Source: Thermoprotei archaeon
GTDB lineage: Archaea > Thermoproteota > Thermoprotei_A > Sulfolobales > Fervidicoccaceae
Direction: 5' to 3'
Assembly: GCA_022759165.1 (NCBI GenBank)
Contig: JAEMPT010000035.1
Span: 1 to 13,218 of the forward strand
Length of the DNA: 13,218 bases
Of the stretch, positions 5,710 to 13,042 are shown in pieces. Every line of letters begins with the position of its first letter. The stretch's first letter is position 1. A program made the position numbers and the translations under genes. Below the pieces are notes generated by a model, which was not told the origin of the DNA, did no database searches, and was given only the letters and a program-made list of their open reading frames with translations.

Positions 5710-6631
5710 CTTGGATGCTATAGCATCGGCGCTTTCCCTCAAAGAAAACCTTATCTCGTATACCGATTTAAAAGAGGAAGAATTGTTCGTCATTTTTCCC
5801 GAAGGAGCTTCACTTGATGCTGTCGAATCATTGAGGAAATGCGATATTGAATTAAGATCCTACGATTGGTCGGAAAAAATAGACCCTGATATCTTAAGGC
5901 GATCCTCTATCATAGTTCTTGATACGGCCTCTGAAGACCAGCTACCTTCGTATATTTTTGATGAAATGAAAAAGAATAGAGACGTTCTCTTGATCGATCA
6001 CCATCAAAACAATACACTAAAGGCGAAGGTTTTCAATTACTATTGGGATCCGACCTTAGCTTCCATTAGTGAGCTAATAGTCCAGCTGTTTGATAGAGAA
6101 ATTCAGGTTCCATTGGCGAAGATGCTGTTTTTGGGGATTCTCACCGATTCGAGTAGGTTTCTTAGGGCTTCATCGCTGACATTTAATTCAGCTAGCAAGC
6201 TAGCAAAGATTGTAGAATATGAGAACGTGAGGAAATGTCTCGTAAAAACGGCCGAAGACAGATCTCTCAGGCTTGCCAGGTTAAAGGCAATGCAGAGAAC
6301 AATAATTGAAGAAATAGAAGATAGATTAATCACCGTAACCTACGTGAGCAGTTACGAGAGCGACGTTGCCGATTTTTTACTCAAGGCAGGTAGTGATGTA
6401 TCCGTTGTATTTTCCCCAAAGAAGGACCAGACGAGAGTAGTGGTTAAGTTCAGAGAGGGGGCGGACGATGTTCTCAGGAAAAAGGTTTTAGGGCCCCTCA
6501 GGGATCTGATGAAGGCTGAAGAGGCCGGACACAAAGATATTGTAATATTTGTTTTTAAAAAGCCTCTCACAAAGGGCGTTATTCAAAAATACATTTCTGA
6601 ATTCCGTAAAGCTATGAAAAACAGAGAATAA
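5627..6631 (+). CDS. DHH-family phosphoesterase (NrnA/RecJ-like)
   Basis: DHH proteins are metal-dependent phosphoesterases acting on short RNAs, cyclic dinucleotide products or single-stranded DNA. The 334 residues carry the core motifs: THRHADLDA (23-31, D28 and D30), VLDTASED (97-104, D99), the namesake DHHQNN (124-129) and GILTDSSRF (170-178, D174). The C-terminal DHHA1-type half is present, but its usual GGGH substrate loop reads EEAGH (298-302). The GTG at 5627 has GGAGG at 5613-5617 upstream. The next in-frame TTG (5711) falls inside the first metal motif, so the long overlap with DUF3194 is hard to avoid. Position in the exosome operon suggests a role in clearing very short RNAs left by the exosome; this is inference. 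Confidence 0.88.
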   Translation: MNYLLKEELKSLKSRKNSLVIITHRHADLDAIASALSLKENLISYTDLKEEELFVIFPEGASLDAVESLRKCDIELRSYDWSEKIDPDILRRSSIIVLDTASEDQLPSYIFDEMKKNRDVLLIDHHQNNTLKAKVFNYYWDPTLASISELIVQLFDREIQVPLAKMLFLGILTDSSRFLRASSLTFNSASKLAKIVEYENVRKCLVKTAEDRSLRLARLKAMQRTIIEEIEDRLITVTYVSSYESDVADFLLKAGSDVSVVFSPKKDQTRVVVKFREGADDVLRKKVLGPLRDLMKAEEAGHKDIVIFVFKKPLTKGVIQKYISEFRKAMKNRE

Positions 6632-6633
6632 GG

Positions 6634-6648
6634 GTATTAACTTAATAC
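6634..6648. repeat. Perfect 7+1+7 inverted repeat just after the DHH stop codon
   Basis: GTATTAA at 6634-6640 and TTAATAC at 6642-6648 are perfect reverse complements around a single C. The repeat begins three bases after the stop codon. With a one-base spacer it resembles a dimeric-regulator operator more than a hairpin terminator, and there is no T-run directly after it. Its function is unknown. Confidence 0.5.
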
Positions 6649-6723
6649 AATAAACTTTACTGTGTTCGATTCGGCGATATTTTAGCCATACCCTAAAAGG
6701 AAAGCGCTTCGCTGTAAAAAATA

Positions 6724-6731
6724 CTTTATAA
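6724..6731 (+). promoter_or_regulatory. TATA box for the EF-2 gene
   Basis: CTTTATAA is a near-consensus archaeal TATA box, with an A-rich BRE-like stretch (GTAAAAAATA) directly upstream. Transcription would begin near 6752-6754, giving a leader of roughly 56 bases before ATG 6810. It sits in the 178-base gap between DHH and EF-2, so EF-2 is probably transcribed from its own promoter. Confidence 0.65.
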
Positions 6732-6756
6732 CCTTTTTAAACAAACGATAAACGGT

Positions 6757-6772
6757 TGAGCTTTACAGCTCA
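6757..6772 (+). promoter_or_regulatory. Small hairpin in the probable EF-2 leader
   Basis: TGAGCT (6757-6762) and AGCTCA (6767-6772) form a six-pair stem with a TTAC loop, within about five bases of the inferred transcription start. It could stabilise the mRNA's 5' end or be a regulator site. No function can be assigned from the sequence. Confidence 0.4.
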
Positions 6773-6809
6773 TAAAAAACGGGGAAATATGTTGTTCAGG
6801 TGAAGATGA

Positions 6810-9020
6810 ATGGTAAAATATAAGATGGTCCCTGAAATCCTGAAGATGATGTCAAATCTTGACCACGTAAGGAACATAGGTATAATTGCTCACGTGGATC
6901 ACGGAAAAACGACAACTTCTGATGCACTGCTGGCCGCCGCTGGCATTATTTCTCAGAAGGTGGCAGGAGAGGCATTGGCGACGGACTACCTTGAGGTTGA
7001 ACAGAAGAGAGGGATCACAGTCAAAGCAGCTAACGTTAGCTTGTACCACGAAATGGAAGGAAAGCCATACGTCATAAACCTCATCGATACGCCTGGTCAT
7101 GTAGACTTCACAGGAAAGGTTACGAGGAGCCTGAGGGTTCTAGACGGTGCTATAGTTGTCGTGGATGCTGTTGAAGGAATAATGACCCAGACGGAGACTG
7201 TATTGCGTCAGGCGCTTGAAGAACGAGTGAGGCCTTTATTATTCATCAATAAGGTCGATAGGCTCATAAAAGAGCTAAAGTACACTCCAGCGCAGATACA
7301 GCAGAGATTTGTAGAGATAATAAAAGAAGTCAACAAATTAATATCTAGTCAAGCGGAGCCGGAATTCAGAGATAAGTGGCTGCTCGATCCGGCAAAAGGA
7401 CAGGTAGCTTTCGGATCAGCAAAGGAGAAGTGGGGGTTCACTATACCCGTTTCCATGAAGTCGGGACTAAAGCTTTCTGATGTCATTGAGGCCTATAACA
7501 AAGGAAAGGACGCAGTTGAGGAACTAGCGAAAAGGGTGCCAATAGCAGAAGCCTTACTCGATATGGTCATAAAATACGTTCCTAATCCGAGAGATGCTCA
7601 AAAGTATAGGATACCGAAAATATGGAAGGGAGACGTGAACTCTTCTATAGGAAAAGCCATGCTTGAGGCAGACATCAATGGACCAGCGGTCATGCTCATA
7701 AATGACATGAGGGTTGACCCACACGCGGGGCTCGTCGCGACCGGAAGGCTATTTTCCGGTAAAATGGAGAGCGGGAAAGAAGTTTGGCTAGTTAATACGA
7801 AGGTTCCTCAGAGGATCCTGCAAGTCAGCCTTTATATGGGTCCAACTAGAGAGGTTGCAGATGTTATTACAGCAGGCAATATATTGGCCGTCTTGGGCCT
7901 AGATAAGGCAAGAGCCGGAGAAACGGTGGTCGACTTAGCATATAAGGACGAAATGGCCCCCTTTGAGAAGCTTCACTACGTTAGTGAGCCCGTAGTTACT
8001 ATAGCAGTAGAGCCGAAAAACACCAAAGATCTACCTAAACTAATTGAAAGCCTTCACAGATTGAGCATTGAGGATCCCAATTTAGTCGTAAAAATAAACG
8101 AAGAAACCGGCGAGTATCTCCTCTCTGGAATGGGTCCGCTTCACCTAGAAATAGCGCTTACGTTTTTGAAGGACAATTATGGAGTTGAAGTAACAACATC
8201 CCCTCCAGTTATTGTCTACAGAGAAAGCGTGAGGGCGGTAAGCGACGTTTTTGAAGGAAAGAGTCCAAACAAGCATAACAAATTTTACATTAGCATAGAG
8301 CCATTGAATGAGGAAACCATAAAGCTGATACAGGAAGGTCAAGTTTCAAACGATCAGGATTTCCGAGACAGGGCCAAAGTACTCAGAGACAAAGCGAGCT
8401 GGGACTATGATGAAGCGAGGAGAATTTGGCTCGTTGACGATAACATCAACATATTCGTTGATAAGACTACAGGTCTCCAGTATCTCAGGGAAATTAAGGA
8501 CACCATACTCCAAGGATTCAGGCTAGCAATGAAGGAAGGGCCGCTCGCGGCAGAACCCGTAAGGGGAATAAAGGTAATACTACATGATGCTGTGATACAT
8601 GAAGACCCAGCGCATAGGGGTCCGGCCCAGATATATCCGGCTGTGAGAAACGCCATATTTGCAGGCATGCTTTCAGCAAAACCAACTATATTGGAGCCTA
8701 TTCAGAAGCTAGACATAAGGATGCCGATGAATTACTTAGGCAACGTGACAGCAATATTGACTAAGAAAAGAGGTAAGATATTGACAGTAACTGAGGCTGG
8801 TGACTTGACTAGGCTTATAGCGGAAGTGCCAGTAGCTGAATCATTCGACCTGGCCAGCGAGCTGAGAAGTGCTACTGTTGGTAAGGCCTTTTGGGGTCTA
8901 GAGTTCAGCAGATGGGCTCCTGTGCCGGATTCAATTTTACCGGAACTCATTAGGAAAATAAGGGAGAGAAAGGGGTTACCGCTAGAGCCTCCGAAGGTTT
9001 CAGACTTTCTGTCCCCATAA
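6810..9020 (+). CDS. fusA: Translation elongation factor 2 (aEF-2)
   Basis: EF-2 is the GTPase that moves tRNAs and mRNA through the ribosome. The 736 residues match the archaeal length. GTP-binding motifs are complete: AHVDHGKT (27-34), RGIT (68-71), DTPGH (93-97) and NKVD (147-150). The diphthamide-bearing histidine is visible as H602 in HEDPAHRGPAQIYPA, so the protein should be diphthamide-modified. The C-terminal FSRWAPVPDSI and IRERKGLP segments are also standard. ATG 6810 is preceded by GGTGA at 6799-6803 with six bases of spacing; an ATG at 6806 runs into a stop. It stands alone with its own promoter and downstream hairpin. By eye it is closest to Sulfolobus-type EF-2, which supports a crenarchaeal source. 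Confidence 0.98.
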   Translation: MVKYKMVPEILKMMSNLDHVRNIGIIAHVDHGKTTTSDALLAAAGIISQKVAGEALATDYLEVEQKRGITVKAANVSLYHEMEGKPYVINLIDTPGHVDFTGKVTRSLRVLDGAIVVVDAVEGIMTQTETVLRQALEERVRPLLFINKVDRLIKELKYTPAQIQQRFVEIIKEVNKLISSQAEPEFRDKWLLDPAKGQVAFGSAKEKWGFTIPVSMKSGLKLSDVIEAYNKGKDAVEELAKRVPIAEALLDMVIKYVPNPRDAQKYRIPKIWKGDVNSSIGKAMLEADINGPAVMLINDMRVDPHAGLVATGRLFSGKMESGKEVWLVNTKVPQRILQVSLYMGPTREVADVITAGNILAVLGLDKARAGETVVDLAYKDEMAPFEKLHYVSEPVVTIAVEPKNTKDLPKLIESLHRLSIEDPNLVVKINEETGEYLLSGMGPLHLEIALTFLKDNYGVEVTTSPPVIVYRESVRAVSDVFEGKSPNKHNKFYISIEPLNEETIKLIQEGQVSNDQDFRDRAKVLRDKASWDYDEARRIWLVDDNINIFVDKTTGLQYLREIKDTILQGFRLAMKEGPLAAEPVRGIKVILHDAVIHEDPAHRGPAQIYPAVRNAIFAGMLSAKPTILEPIQKLDIRMPMNYLGNVTAILTKKRGKILTVTEAGDLTRLIAEVPVAESFDLASELRSATVGKAFWGLEFSRWAPVPDSILPELIRKIRERKGLPLEPPKVSDFLSP

Positions 9021-9033
9021 TATTAAGAAAAAG

Positions 9034-9069
9034 CTCTTTTTAAAGCAAACCCCGCTTTTTAAGGCGGGG
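9034..9069 (+). terminator. T-tract plus GC-rich hairpin after EF-2
   Basis: A CTCTTTTT tract (9034-9041) follows the EF-2 stop by 14 bases; archaeal RNA polymerase commonly stops at oligo-T. Next comes a hairpin, CCCCGC (9050-9055) with GCGGGG (9064-9069), whose loop side is TTTTTAAG. It likely marks the EF-2 transcript end. The hairpin also resembles the terminal stem-loop of IS200/IS605 elements, so it may be an IS remnant serving as terminator. Confidence 0.5.
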
Positions 9070-9424
9070 ATATTTAAAATTTTCATAGATTTCTACCGTT
9101 CAGCTCGTGACAAGAAACAATTAAAATAACCCATCCTTAAGCAATGAGCGATGACTAAATTTTACTGTTAAGATGAAGTTAGCCCTAGCCAGAATAATGC
9201 GTGATCGATTTGAAAAGCGAAAAGTAGAACGCCATTCTCAAGGTATGTGCTCACTGAGTGTGATGACTGTCGCGTACGTAAAAGTATAAGTCTGAAGAAT
9301 AACGGAGTGCCTTTTCCTTTAGGGAAAAAGTAATTTAGATTTGTTTTAAATGTACAAAGAAAAATTAAATAAAAACAATCATTATAGAAATTTGTCGCTA
9401 AAAAATAAAATTAATTTAAAAAAA
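9070..9424. other. Intergenic stretch without a confident gene
   Basis: I see no recognisable protein or tRNA gene here. Two short overlapping frames exist: ATG 9173 to 9289 (38 residues, MKLALARIMRDRFEKRKVER at its start), and a frame open from 9214 to 9333 that contains TECDDCRVRKS. Box-like motifs CTGA (9254-9257), GTGATGA (9260-9266) and CTGA (9292-9295) recall a C/D guide RNA but the spacing is poor. A small hairpin pairs TTTTCC (9312-9317) with GGAAAA (9323-9328). From about 9340 the sequence becomes very AT-rich, as expected upstream of a promoter. Confidence 0.5.
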
Positions 9425-9432
9425 CTTATATA
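9425..9432 (+). promoter_or_regulatory. TATA box of the nuo operon
   Basis: CTTATATA follows a long A/T-rich stretch containing TTTAAAAAAA. Transcription would start near 9454-9458, only 12-16 bases before the preferred nuoA start at 9470. That start site lies inside the longer upstream extension of the frame, which argues against any earlier start codon. Confidence 0.65.
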
Positions 9433-9469
9433 CTGCTTATTAAAAATCGATGAAGGTAAGGTGCGGGCA

Positions 9470-9841
9470 TTGGACGTAACATCACTCTATTCGTTTGGTA
9501 TAGTCCCGACCTTGGTCTTTCTTCTTCTTTTCGTAGTGATTTTAGTCTTTTACTTCGCATTAAAGAGGGAAGGTAGCGACCTGAAGGTCTCTAGGTACGA
9601 GGCAGGGAACGTGCCTAAGTATGAAGCTAGGGTTAAATATGGTATGCAGTACCTTGGTTTCTTCATAACTTTTGCCTCATTTGAACCGGTCGTACTCCTG
9701 CTACTCTTGATTTCCCCATCAGCGAAGGTATATGCGCAGAACTTTCTAGTATTCCTCCTCTTAATTTTCGGCTTTTCAGTTCCTGTATTATTCGCGTCCT
9801 TGAAATTGTCTGAAAAAATCGAAGAGTGGATGTGGGATTAG
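9470..9841 (+). CDS. nuoA: Complex I subunit NuoA (ND3-like membrane protein)
   Basis: NuoA is a small three-helix membrane subunit near the quinone site at the junction of the membrane and peripheral arms of complex I. From TTG 9470 the product is 123 residues, the normal size. Transmembrane segments are at about 9-31, 62-82 and 90-112. The loop between the first two has YEAGNVPKYEAR (43-54), where canonical NuoA has YECG; the cysteine is alanine here. The second helix contains FITFASFEPV (65-74). TTG 9470 has GGTG at 9460-9463 with a six-base spacer, as in neighbouring genes. A GTG at 9461 is possible. The frame is open back to ATG 9350, but the TATA box at 9425 and the polar, AT-biased extension argue against that start. 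Confidence 0.88.
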   Translation: MDVTSLYSFGIVPTLVFLLLFVVILVFYFALKREGSDLKVSRYEAGNVPKYEARVKYGMQYLGFFITFASFEPVVLLLLLISPSAKVYAQNFLVFLLLIFGFSVPVLFASLKLSEKIEEWMWD

Positions 9842-9843
9842 CC

Positions 9844-10350
9844 ATGGATATTGCTGGAGTTGCTGAAAGGAGCATAAAAAAAATATTGAAAACACTCATG
9901 AAACCATTTTCCCCAATGATAGACTGGGCAACGAAATATAGCATATGGCCGGTTCATTTTACAACATCATGTTGCGGATGCGAGTTTGCAGCAAGCTACG
10001 GCCCTAGACTTGACACAGAGAGGCTAGGCTCGTTACCTTTCACTCATGTAAGGAATACCAATGCCATCATTATTGAAGGGACGATTACTAAGAAAATGGC
10101 CAAAGCACTTAAGGTCGTTTATGAACAGATGCCTGCCCCAAAATTCGTTGTCGCGATGGGTGCATGTGCTATAGATGGGGGGATTTTCCACAACAGCTAC
10201 AACATAGTGAAGCCTAGGGACATCCTACCCATCGAAGTTTATATTCCAGGTTGTCCGCCAAGACCAGAAGCTGTAACGAACGCAGTCCGCACGCTTCAGA
10301 AGAGGATGCAGACTTTAAGATTGGCTTCAAAACAAGCATTGGAGGGGTAA
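9844..10350 (+). CDS. nuoB: Complex I subunit NuoB (carries the N2 iron-sulfur cluster)
   Basis: NuoB (PSST/20-kDa subunit) holds cluster N2, which passes electrons to quinone at the NuoD interface. The 168 residues contain TSCCGCEFAA (41-50), GACAIDGGIF (107-116, C108) and PGCPPRPEA (136-144, C137), giving the expected cluster ligands. The first motif has both the adjacent CC of complex I and a CxxC spacing (C43 and C46) like that of group 4 hydrogenase small subunits. I chose ATG 9844, two bases after the nuoA stop. An in-frame GTG at 9826 would add six residues, but I see no ribosome site ahead of it. An extra N-terminal helix precedes the cluster motif. Confidence 0.93.
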   Translation: MDIAGVAERSIKKILKTLMKPFSPMIDWATKYSIWPVHFTTSCCGCEFAASYGPRLDTERLGSLPFTHVRNTNAIIIEGTITKKMAKALKVVYEQMPAPKFVVAMGACAIDGGIFHNSYNIVKPRDILPIEVYIPGCPPRPEAVTNAVRTLQKRMQTLRLASKQALEG

Positions 10351-10356
10351 AGATTC

Positions 10357-10815
10357 TTGAGCGGCGATAGCCAAGTAAAGGCTGAGTTTTTTATAGAAAA
10401 CCCAGCTGAACTACCTTCAGTAGCACAAACCTTAAAGGAAAAAGGCTATGACCACGTGATATCTCTTAGTGCCGTGGATTATCCTAAGAGCAACGAAATT
10501 CATTTAGTAATTCATGTCTCCAGTTACACTAAAAAAGACATCGAACCAAAGATCTTTGAAATCAGGGTCAAGTTAAATAGAGACAATCCTCGGGTCCCAT
10601 CGTTGGTTAAGATCTGGCCCTCTGCAGAATTCCAGGAGAGAGAAGCATATGAGATGTTTGGGATAGTTTTTGAAAATCATCCTGACCTTAGAAATATTCT
10701 TCTAGATCCCGAAGAATTCTCCGGCGTGCATCCTCTTCGCAAGGACTATATCGTTCAGGTTGAAGACATAATGCTGAAATTGAAGGAGGAGGTAAAAAAT
10801 GGAGGCAATAAGTGA
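10357..10815 (+). CDS. nuoC: Complex I subunit NuoC (30-kDa type)
   Basis: NuoC is a peripheral-arm subunit that packs against NuoD and has no cofactor. The 152 residues end with the family signature: EREAYEMFGIVFENHPDLRN (about 93-112), ILLDPEEF and GVHPLRKDY. The N-terminal half holds the beta/alpha fold (AQTLKEKGYDHVISLSAVDY, IHLVIHVSSY). It is a separate protein rather than fused to NuoD. TTG 10357 is preceded by GGAGGGGT at 10341-10348, six bases after the nuoB stop, and is the only good start. The gene overlaps nuoD by 17 bases. Confidence 0.93.
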   Translation: MSGDSQVKAEFFIENPAELPSVAQTLKEKGYDHVISLSAVDYPKSNEIHLVIHVSSYTKKDIEPKIFEIRVKLNRDNPRVPSLVKIWPSAEFQEREAYEMFGIVFENHPDLRNILLDPEEFSGVHPLRKDYIVQVEDIMLKLKEEVKNGGNK

Positions 10816-12007
10816 TATCGGTGGCGGAATAAGCGCGAGGAAAATCGACGACAAAACGATGATCTTGTTTTTCGGTCCCCAGCATCCCAGCAGCGGGCAT
10901 ATGAGGATTATTCTTAAGCTAGACGGAGATGTGATAATAGAAAGCGACCCGGATATAGGGTATGTACATAGAACTATGGAAAAGCTCAGCGAGACAAAAG
11001 AATGGATAAAGAACTCGGTTTTATTTGAAAGGCTCGCTATATTAGATGCTGGAAATGTAACCCAGGCCTACATAATTGCACTTGAAAAGCTGCTTGGAAT
11101 AGAACCTCCAGAAAGGGCACTATACTTGAGAACGATACTAAGCGAAATCAATAGGATATCTAGCCATCTCTATGGCATGGGCATTTTTGCGATAATGCTC
11201 GGCTCTTCCACGGGATATATGTGGTTTTTCGGGGACAGGGAGATTATGGTCCAGTTGGCGGAAAGGATTACTGGGTCTAGATTGACACATACATACCACA
11301 TTCCAGGAGGAGTCCGAAGGGACGTTTCTAAATCTTTCTTTGAGGAGCTAGAGAAGGGTCTAAATTACATCGAGAAAAGGCTGAGGCATTATGAGATTAT
11401 GTTTGTAAACAACCCTGTGGTTAGGAGCAGGATAGAAAACGTTGGTATTCTCAGTAGAGAAAGGGCTATAGATTTAGGAGTAACAGGCCCAAATGCAAGG
11501 GCAAGCGGTATAGACTTCGACGTAAGAGTTGAAGAGCCCTATGGTGCTTATTCTTTCGTGGATTTTGAAGTCCCTGTTTACAAAGAGGGAGACGCTCTGG
11601 CTAGAACATTTCAGAGAATGGACGAGATAAGACAAAGCATTTCTATACTTCGGCAACTTTCGAAATCCATACCAGAAGGGCCTATACTAAATGAGAAATA
11701 CTTGAAGCTTTTCACCCCCGCGATGAAGGAAGTTCTGGAAAAAGATAAAAGAATAAAGTTCCCGGCTATCTTTACAAGCCTTAAGCCTCCTTCGGGGAAG
11801 GCATACGGAAGGGTAGAAGAAGGAAGAGGAGAGATATTTTTCTACCTTGAAAGCAACGGGGAGCCGAAGCCCTATAGAGTTAGGGTTGTTACTCCATCTT
11901 TCAGAAACTCCATCCTCCTGAAATACCTGCCAGTAGGTTACAGGTTAGCTGATTTACCTGCAATTTATGGAAGCATTGATTATTTCCCACCGGAGGCTGA
12001 CAGATGA
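10799..12007 (+). CDS. nuoD: Complex I subunit NuoD (49-kDa type, [NiFe]-hydrogenase large-subunit fold without the metal site)
   Basis: NuoD forms most of the quinone pocket with NuoB. The 402 residues carry GPQHPSSGHMR (26-36), GYVHRTMEKL (54-63), LEKLLGIEPPERA (95-107), a central THTYHIPGGVRRD segment and ASGIDFDVR. The C-terminus reads AIYGSIDYFPPEADR, where hydrogenases have DPCxxC, and there is no N-terminal CxxC, so it does not bind Ni-Fe. Against Thermus Nqo4, by eye, the quinone-contacting H38 region is altered (HPSSGH for HPSTHG) and Y87 aligns with Ile81. Sulfolobus-type NuoD seems to share this pattern, so it may be an archaeal-quinone variant. ATG 10799 has GGAGGAGGT at 10785-10793. 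The gene overlaps nuoC by 17 bases and nuoH by 4. Confidence 0.95.
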   Translation: MEAISDIGGGISARKIDDKTMILFFGPQHPSSGHMRIILKLDGDVIIESDPDIGYVHRTMEKLSETKEWIKNSVLFERLAILDAGNVTQAYIIALEKLLGIEPPERALYLRTILSEINRISSHLYGMGIFAIMLGSSTGYMWFFGDREIMVQLAERITGSRLTHTYHIPGGVRRDVSKSFFEELEKGLNYIEKRLRHYEIMFVNNPVVRSRIENVGILSRERAIDLGVTGPNARASGIDFDVRVEEPYGAYSFVDFEVPVYKEGDALARTFQRMDEIRQSISILRQLSKSIPEGPILNEKYLKLFTPAMKEVLEKDKRIKFPAIFTSLKPPSGKAYGRVEEGRGEIFFYLESNGEPKPYRVRVVTPSFRNSILLKYLPVGYRLADLPAIYGSIDYFPPEADR

Positions 12008-13041
12008 TGGCAATAGGACTGTTGGAGTTCATTAAGAACCTTATTTTATGGCCACCCGTTTTCTATATGCTAATCGCCCCAGGACTCATCACCATAATGA
12101 TTTTGTTGATCATCTTAATTTGGGCCGAGAGAAAAATAGCGGGAAGGATTCAGATGAGATACGGTCCTCTTGAGATTTCGCCTAAGATTGGAGGCGCAAT
12201 ACAGCTGTTAGCGGACTTAATGCGCTACATGTTCCAAGAGATAATAATTCCTAGAACCGTAGACACTTTGCCTTATATCATAGCCCCGATCGCTGGCTTT
12301 GTCATTTCGATGTTGCCGATCGCAGCTATACCTATTTCTCCTATATATTTCCCCTCACCTGTGAACAATTCTATAATCGTTGCTTTGGCACTCACGACGT
12401 TGCCACCTATCTTTGGAATCCTTGCTGGTTGGTCCAGTAACAATAAGTTTTCTCTTATAGGTGGCGCAAGAGAGAGCTTCCTCGTTGCAGCCTACGAACT
12501 AATAATTATACTTTCGGCGATCGGCGCTGTTATCATATATGGTTCTCCAGATTTCACACAAGCGGTTTCGGCCCAAAAGGACCTTTGGGGTATCGTGCTA
12601 AACCCAATCTCTGCGATCGCCTTTTATGTGGCAGTCCTCATGGCAACGGGTAGATTCCCATTCGAGATCGCCGAGGCTGATGCCGAAATAGTTATGGGAG
12701 CTTATACCGAATACAGCGGTCTCATGTATGGGCTTAGTATGGGTATATCCTACGCTAGAATGTTCGTTTATAATCTCATATTTACCCTTCTTTTCTTAGG
12801 AGGGTGGTATCCATTCTTTACGGTCCCTGGTCATACATTCTTTTCTTACGTGATAATACCGGCTACAATCATTATACTTAAGGCATTGATAGTGTCTCTG
12901 ACGATGGTTTTTACGAGGGCAATATACGCTAGGCTCAGAATAGACCAGGCCCTGGGAGGAGCATGGAAGTTCTGGTTCTTATTCTCAATAATAGGTCTGC
13001 TGTGGGGAGGGGCAATAGTGCTACTACAGGGGAGGATCTGA
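12004..13041 (+). CDS. nuoH: Complex I subunit NuoH (ND1-like membrane protein)
   Basis: NuoH anchors the peripheral arm and shapes the membrane part of the quinone channel. The 345 residues give about eight hydrophobic spans. The first span ends with WAERKIAGRIQMRYGP (40-55), the hallmark loop. The conserved acidic loop is GRFPFEIAEADAEIVMGAYT followed by EYSG (216-239), part of the proposed proton/quinone coupling path. Near the C-terminus, RAIYARLRIDQ matches the family's R-x-R-x-DQ segment. Translation starts at ATG 12004 in the overlap with the nuoD stop, with GGAGG at 11992-11996; a second ATG follows at once at 12007. Confidence 0.95.
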   Translation: MMAIGLLEFIKNLILWPPVFYMLIAPGLITIMILLIILIWAERKIAGRIQMRYGPLEISPKIGGAIQLLADLMRYMFQEIIIPRTVDTLPYIIAPIAGFVISMLPIAAIPISPIYFPSPVNNSIIVALALTTLPPIFGILAGWSSNNKFSLIGGARESFLVAAYELIIILSAIGAVIIYGSPDFTQAVSAQKDLWGIVLNPISAIAFYVAVLMATGRFPFEIAEADAEIVMGAYTEYSGLMYGLSMGISYARMFVYNLIFTLLFLGGWYPFFTVPGHTFFSYVIIPATIIILKALIVSLTMVFTRAIYARLRIDQALGGAWKFWFLFSIIGLLWGGAIVLLQGRI

Positions 13042-13042
13042 A

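Noticed and set aside
6886..7077. Frame inside EF-2 on the + strand
   Set aside because: It is a shadow of the EF-2 gene, whose own frame has complete GTPase motifs.
9097..9115. tRNA T-loop-like GTTCAGCTC
   Set aside because: No acceptor stem, anticodon arm or D arm can be folded around it.
9147..9296. C/D box guide RNA
   Set aside because: A GTGATGA box and two CTGA boxes are present, but the first C box is missing and the C'-to-D distance (25 bases) is about twice the usual, so I do not list it as an RNA gene.
9350..9469. N-terminal extension of NuoA from ATG 9350
   Set aside because: It is lysine/asparagine-rich, lies upstream of and across the TATA box at 9425, and exceeds the family length.
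9844..12007. [NiFe] hydrogenase (group 4) rather than complex I
   Set aside because: NuoD has no CxxC metal-binding pairs at either end, and the gene order is nuoABCDHI.
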